Part shown: in pieces, positions 60,144 through 64,000 of the stretch
Position numbering within the stretch: position 1 is the first letter of the stretch
Layout: each line of letters starts with the position of its first letter
Origin: Paenibacillus andongensis
GTDB lineage: Bacteria; Bacillota; Bacilli; Paenibacillales; NBRC-103111
DNA length: 64,000 nucleotides
Assembly (NCBI RefSeq): GCF_025369935.1
Contig: NZ_CP104467.1
Span: forward strand, 7,571,001-7,635,000
Direction of reading: 5' to 3'
Position numbers and translations under genes: made by a program
Notes under the pieces: generated by a model
What the model saw: only the letters and a program-made list of their open reading frames with translations
The model's database searches: none
What the model was told of the DNA's origin: nothing

Positions 60144-60261
60144 AACCATTTCACCTCAATCGCTTATGTTCCAAATGCCATACTAAAGCAGTATTACTAT
60201 CTTATCATATCTATGGCCTAGTTACCTTATCAATATTTGATAGATTATGTCCATAAGATGC

Positions 60262-60285
60262 AAAAAAACGGCTTGCGCCGTTTAA
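60262..60285 (-). terminator. noc terminator
   Basis: On the minus strand AAACGGC-GCAA-GCCGTTT is followed by TTTTGC. Confidence 0.8.
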
Positions 60286-60304
60286 GGTAGCAATAAATGC
60301 TTTA

Positions 60305-61120
60305 TTATCGTTTAGGAATCTTAATTATAATTTCGTAATGATCATCATGATCTTGCTCAGACGTATTAATGTTTAAACCGGAACTCGAAACCATCTCAAC
60401 GGATTGACGGATTGTGTTTAATGCTAAGCGAACATCTTTCGTAAAAGAGACACGACGAGATTTCTTAATCTTAGTAGCTTCCTTTAAGAAATTAATTTTA
60501 ATTTCTGTTTGTTTTACATTCAACTCTTTGGCGATAATCTCTTCGAGTACTTTAACTTGCAGATCTTCTTGATCAAGTGCCAATAATGCTCTGGCATGAC
60601 GTTCAGTAATCTTTCGTTCCATTAATGCCATCTTAACTGGTTCGCTTAGATGTAATAATCGGATCTTATTTGCAATCGTCGATTGACTTTTACCAAGACG
60701 CTGCGCTAAGCTTTCTTGCGTTAAATCATGCATCTCTATTAATTGTTGGTAAGCAGCCGCCTCTTCAATTGCAGTAAGTCCTTCACGCTGTAAATTTTCA
60801 ATAAGAGCAATAGATGCTGCTTGAGAATCGTTGAAATCACGTACAATCGCAGGGATTGTATCAAGACCGAGCTTTTTAACAGCTCTTAGACGTCGTTCAC
60901 CAGCAATCAACTCGAACGTGTTGTTTTTAACTCTAACAACAATGGGCTGAATGATGCCATGTGTTCGAATGGTTTGCATAAGTTCATCTATTCGATCATC
61001 ATCAAACAACAACCTTGGCTGATAAGGACTTGGAATAATACTATTCACCGATATGTTCTTGACCTCGTCAGTCGTTGATCGATCTGTTAGGCCAAATAGC
61101 TTTGAAATTTGTTCTTTCAT
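60305..61120 (-). CDS. noc: Nucleoid occlusion protein Noc
   Basis: A 271-residue ParB paralogue. It starts with an amphipathic membrane-binding helix, 'MKEQISKLFGLTDRS', and has 'PYQPRLLFDD', 'ELIAGERRLRAVKKLG', 'ENLQREGLTAIEEAAAY' and an HTH 'LTQESLAQRLGKSQSTIANK'. Noc blocks FtsZ assembly over the nucleoid. The frame is open to 61246, but ATG 61120 has GGTGG upstream and is where the family's N-terminus begins. Gene order with parA, parB and rsmG supports the name over ParB. Confidence 0.95.
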   Translation of the reverse strand: MKEQISKLFGLTDRSTTDEVKNISVNSIIPSPYQPRLLFDDDRIDELMQTIRTHGIIQPIVVRVKNNTFELIAGERRLRAVKKLGLDTIPAIVRDFNDSQAASIALIENLQREGLTAIEEAAAYQQLIEMHDLTQESLAQRLGKSQSTIANKIRLLHLSEPVKMALMERKITERHARALLALDQEDLQVKVLEEIIAKELNVKQTEIKINFLKEATKIKKSRRVSFTKDVRLALNTIRQSVEMVSSSGLNINTSEQDHDDHYEIIIKIPKR

Positions 61121-61435
61121 AGGAAAACTTACCACCAACTCTTCCCGTAGTTTAAGCGACCAAAATGATCCAAAGATAGACGACCTCTTCGTCCTACACA
61201 AGGATAAACGGTACCTTCGTCCGTTTGGGACGAGTGCGTTTGTCAAGGTTGATGCGAAGCAAAAGTATTAATCTATACTTTCTTTTCAACGAACGAAAAC
61301 ATTTTACCAGTATTACGTCGAAGTATGACTAGTGCAATCTCATCAAAATACTTACTTACTAGAATAAATTCACTCTATTATTAATTCAACATAGAGTCGA
61401 TATTTCCTTCTATTTGACCTTCGAAACCATGTAAA

Positions 61436-61451
61436 TGTTTCACGTGGAACA
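61436..61451. promoter_or_regulatory. parS: parS centromere site 2
   Basis: TGTTTCACGTGGAACA is the exact reverse complement of the site in parB. It lies between noc and rsmG. The rest of 61121-61454 shows no gene, only a CGTCC-CAAAC-GGACG hairpin upstream of noc. Confidence 0.95.
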
Positions 61452-61454
61452 AAT

Positions 61455-62183
61455 TCACAATTTGACCAAAGGCTCTTTCAATGGGATGCCTGCTTTTCTA
61501 GGATACTTAGCGGGAGTCGATGAAAGTTTGTGAATCTCCACAAAATGTCGGATCGATTCTTCGATTGGTAGCTGCATACGATTCACCTTAACGACTTTCC
61601 CTCTCAACTCTGCTAAACTGAAAGAAGCCTCACTAAGTTCCTCATCAATCTCTGAACCTTTCATCGCAATGAACGTTCCGCCCTTCTTAACAAAAGGTAG
61701 ACAAAATTCATTTAAAACCTGCAATCGCGCAACAGCCCTTGCAGTAACCAAATCAAATTGATCACGATACTTTGATAGTCTAGCAATGTCTTCTGCTCTA
61801 CCATGAACACATTCGGTATCCATAAGACCTAGTTGCGCAACTAACTCTCTTAAAAACAAGATGCGTTTATTCAAAGAATCCACAATCGTAATTTTAAGAT
61901 GCGGAAAAGCAATTTTTAAAGGGATACTCGGAAATCCAGCTCCAGAGCCAATATCAGCAACAGTTGATACTTCTCCCACATTATAATTAAAAGAAACAGA
62001 GAGAGAGTCATAGAAATGTTTTAAATAAACTTGATCTCTCTCTGTAATACCTGTCAGATTCATTTTCTCGTTCCACTCTACAAGAGTCTTGTAATACAAC
62101 TCAAATTGATCAAGCTGTCGTGTAGAAAGAGAAATTTGTTGTTTTTCTAATAACTGAACGAATTGTTGTTGAATAGCATCCAT
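61455..62183 (-). CDS. rsmG: 16S rRNA (guanine527-N7)-methyltransferase
   Basis: A 242-residue methyltransferase (GidB). SAM motif I is 'VADIGSGAGFPSIPLKIAFP' and 'TIVDSLNKRILFLREL' carries motif II; 'VTARAVARLQVL' is the catalytic-side motif. It methylates G527 of 16S rRNA. AGAGG precedes the ATG, which lies 3 nt after the mnmG stop. Confidence 0.97.
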   Translation of the reverse strand: MDAIQQQFVQLLEKQQISLSTRQLDQFELYYKTLVEWNEKMNLTGITERDQVYLKHFYDSLSVSFNYNVGEVSTVADIGSGAGFPSIPLKIAFPHLKITIVDSLNKRILFLRELVAQLGLMDTECVHGRAEDIARLSKYRDQFDLVTARAVARLQVLNEFCLPFVKKGGTFIAMKGSEIDEELSEASFSLAELRGKVVKVNRMQLPIEESIRHFVEIHKLSSTPAKYPRKAGIPLKEPLVKL

Positions 62184-62186
62184 GGA

Positions 62187-64000
62187 TTAACCTCTAGCCG
62201 CAATGATTCTGTTGTAATGTTCCAAATAAACAAGCAGGATAGAAATATCCGAAGGTGTAACGCCACCAATACGAGATGCCTGACCAATAGAAATCGGCCG
62301 AATTTTAGCTAACTTCTGCTTAGCTTCTGTCGCAATCCCGTGGATTTCGCTATACTCGATGTCATCAGGAATTTTCTTCTTTTCCATCTTACGTAACCGT
62401 TCAACTTGATTGCTTTGTTTTTCGATATAACCAGCATATTTTACTTGAATTCCTACTTGTTCCTTCATTTCATCGTCAAGTTCAAGCGGAGAAGGAGTCA
62501 TTTGCTCAATATGCTTATATTCAATCTCAGGACGACGAAGCAAGGAAATGGCTGGTACAGAATTGTTCAACTGCACACTTTCCAGACTTGCTAGTAATTC
62601 CTGCACATGAGGTTCAGGTTTAACCTTTACCTCAGCCAAACGTTCAATTTCTTGATCAATCAAAGCTTTTTTATTTAAAAATGCAGCATATCGTTCGTCT
62701 GAAATAAGCCCGATTTCATGACCAATTGGTGTAAGTCTTAAGTCAGCATTATCATGACGAAGAAGCAAACGATATTCAGCGCGTGATGTAAGTAAACGAT
62801 AAGGTTCATTCGTCCCCTTCGTTACAAGATCATCAATCAAAACGCCGATATATCCTTCCGATCTATCTAGAACGATTGCTTCTTTCTCTTGCACTTTACG
62901 AGCTGCATTAATTCCAGCCATAACCCCTTGACCAGCAGCTTCTTCGTATCCCGATGTTCCATTAATTTGCCCAGCAGTGAATAATCCACTTACTAATTTC
63001 GTCTCCAAAGAAGGTTTCAGTTGCGTAGGTACTACTGCATCATATTCTATGGCATAACCGGTACGCATCATTTCGACTTTCTCTAATCCAGGGATTGAAC
63101 GCAGGATACCTAATTGAACATCTTCTGGCATGCTGGTTGATAACCCTTGAACATAATATTCCGAAGTATTACGTCCCTCTGGTTCTAGAAAAATTTGATG
63201 CTTAGGTTTATCAGCAAATCGAACTATTTTATCTTCAATAGATGGGCAATATCTTGGCCCTGTGCCTTCAATAGCTCCTGAGAACATCGGAGCACGGTGT
63301 AAATTAGAATTAATAATGTTGTGCGTTTCCTCAGATGTGTATGTTAACCAACAAGGAAGCTGTTCACTGCCACTTATCTCTTCTTTAGTCTCAAAAGAGA
63401 AAAACTTAGGCTCATCATCACCCGGTTGAATTTCCGTCTTGCTAAAATCAATTGTATCTTTGTGAACGCGCGGCGGTGTCCCTGTTTTAAACCGAACAAG
63501 ATCAAAACCGAGTTTACGCAAGGATTCCGATAATTTAACAGAAGGTTGTTGATTGTTGGGACCACTCTCATACATCAGCTCTCCCATAATAACTTTCCCT
63601 CTTAAATAAGTCCCTGTCGTTAACACGATTGCTTTAGAGTAGTATTCAGCACCTGTTTTCGTGATAACACCTTTACACACGCCACCTTCAACAATGAGCT
63701 CCTCGGCCATACCTTGACGTAACGTTAAGTTTGGAGTCGCTTCGATTGTTTCTTTCATTTTATGCTGATAAGCAAATTTGTCTGCTTGTGCACGCAGCGC
63801 GTGCACCGCGGGGCCTTTCCCTGTATTCAGCATGCGCATCTGAATATACGTTTTGTCGATGTTGCGACCCATTTCGCCACCAAGCGCATCAATCTCACGA
63901 ACAACGTGGCCCTTCGCAGGACCACCAATAGATGGATTGCAAGGCATGAATGCGACCATGTCTAAATTAATCGTTAATAAAAGCGTATTACAACCCATGC
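62187..64000 (-). CDS. mnmG: tRNA-uridine cmnm5 modification enzyme MnmG (partial at right edge)
   Basis: At least 604 residues of MnmG/GidA. The first ~25-30 residues, including the FAD dinucleotide loop, lie beyond the right edge. The visible part begins at 'MGCNTLLLTINLDMVAFMPC', and has the catalytic Cys in 'CNPSIGGPAKGHVV', 'RFKTGTPPRVHKDTIDFS' and the C-terminal 'QASRIGGVTPSDISILLVYL'. With MnmE it adds carboxymethylaminomethyl to U34 of tRNAs. It is upstream of rsmG with a 3-nt gap. Confidence 0.97.
   Translation of the reverse strand, partial: MGCNTLLLTINLDMVAFMPCNPSIGGPAKGHVVREIDALGGEMGRNIDKTYIQMRMLNTGKGPAVHALRAQADKFAYQHKMKETIEATPNLTLRQGMAEELIVEGGVCKGVITKTGAEYYSKAIVLTTGTYLRGKVIMGELMYESGPNNQQPSVKLSESLRKLGFDLVRFKTGTPPRVHKDTIDFSKTEIQPGDDEPKFFSFETKEEISGSEQLPCWLTYTSEETHNIINSNLHRAPMFSGAIEGTGPRYCPSIEDKIVRFADKPKHQIFLEPEGRNTSEYYVQGLSTSMPEDVQLGILRSIPGLEKVEMMRTGYAIEYDAVVPTQLKPSLETKLVSGLFTAGQINGTSGYEEAAGQGVMAGINAARKVQEKEAIVLDRSEGYIGVLIDDLVTKGTNEPYRLLTSRAEYRLLLRHDNADLRLTPIGHEIGLISDERYAAFLNKKALIDQEIERLAEVKVKPEPHVQELLASLESVQLNNSVPAISLLRRPEIEYKHIEQMTPSPLELDDEMKEQVGIQVKYAGYIEKQSNQVERLRKMEKKKIPDDIEYSEIHGIATEAKQKLAKIRPISIGQASRIGGVTPSDISILLVYLEHYNRIIAARG

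Noticed and set aside
61150..61250. Possible T-box element upstream of noc (GGTACCG followed by CGTCC..GGACG stems)
   Set aside because: Only short GGTACCG and hairpin similarity; no specifier loop or proper antiterminator. noc is not a T-box target.

Overview
The window looks like the origin-proximal left arm of a Paenibacillus-type chromosome (Bacillota, Bacillales). The right end carries mnmG-rsmG-noc-parA-parB with two parS sites. Further left come yyaC, rpsF-ssb-rpsR, rplI-gdpP-yybS, dnaB, purA, walRKHIJ, htrA and rlmH. This is the conserved Bacillales order reading leftward from oriC, so oriC should lie a few kb beyond the right edge. Nearly all core genes are on the minus strand, co-directional with leftward replication. 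Moderate GC, strong AGGAGG-type ribosome sites, frequent TTG/GTG starts, sporulation-linked yyaC and many intergenic hairpin repeats fit Paenibacillus or a close relative; the species cannot be named from this sequence.

Layout. 1-5.1 kb: a partial MHYT-PAS-GGDEF-EAL cyclic-di-GMP protein, a small zinc-ribbon membrane protein, two NAD-dependent epimerase-type enzymes and the C-terminal scrap of an S-layer-homology protein. 5.1-12.7 kb is an accessory block: a MarR regulator divergent from a GC-rich chlorophyllase-like hydrolase, a group II intron with an intact reverse transcriptase-maturase-HNH protein, a MarR regulator divergent from an NfsA-like nitroreductase, and an epoxide hydrolase. 12.8-18.4 kb: VOC protein, MarC, YhfC-like membrane protein, amino acid permease, an unknown gene with decayed paralogue pieces nearby, and a methyltransferase. 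18.4-23.8 kb: the L-arabinose locus araBDA with divergent araR and GTACGTAC operators. 23.8-25.5 kb: methyltransferase, DinB protein and a truncated AraC regulator.

25.5-36 kb: rlmH, a CxxH/CxxC protein, a 27-unit heptanucleotide array, HtrA protease, then the essential cell-wall regulon walRKHIJ, preceded on the same strand by an M23 peptidoglycan hydrolase. 36-46.6 kb: purA behind a PurR-type box pair and a roughly 310-nt structured leader, dnaB, rplI-gdpP-yybS-MazG-like, a cupin, and rpsF-ssb-rpsR. 46.6-54.3 kb looks inserted relative to the Bacillus core order: two small proteins, a five-gene two-component/ABC-transporter/secreted-protein cassette, a Tat-exported beta-helix protein and a lipoprotein. 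54.4-64 kb: tRNA-Ser(CGA), DUF951, MscS channel, DUF3343, yyaC, DUF4446, a cysteine-desulfurase-like enzyme, then parB, parA, noc, rsmG and partial mnmG.

The genes form several self-contained circuits: MarR repressors with palindromic operators on divergent promoters, arabinose induction through AraR, cell-wall homeostasis through WalRK, and chromosome segregation through ParAB, Noc and parS. No new defence island or biosynthetic cluster was found. The most unusual items are non-coding: the purA leader, the heptamer array, the dispersed hairpin repeats, the intron, a possible leaderless MarR message and a possible ATA start in the nitroreductase gene.
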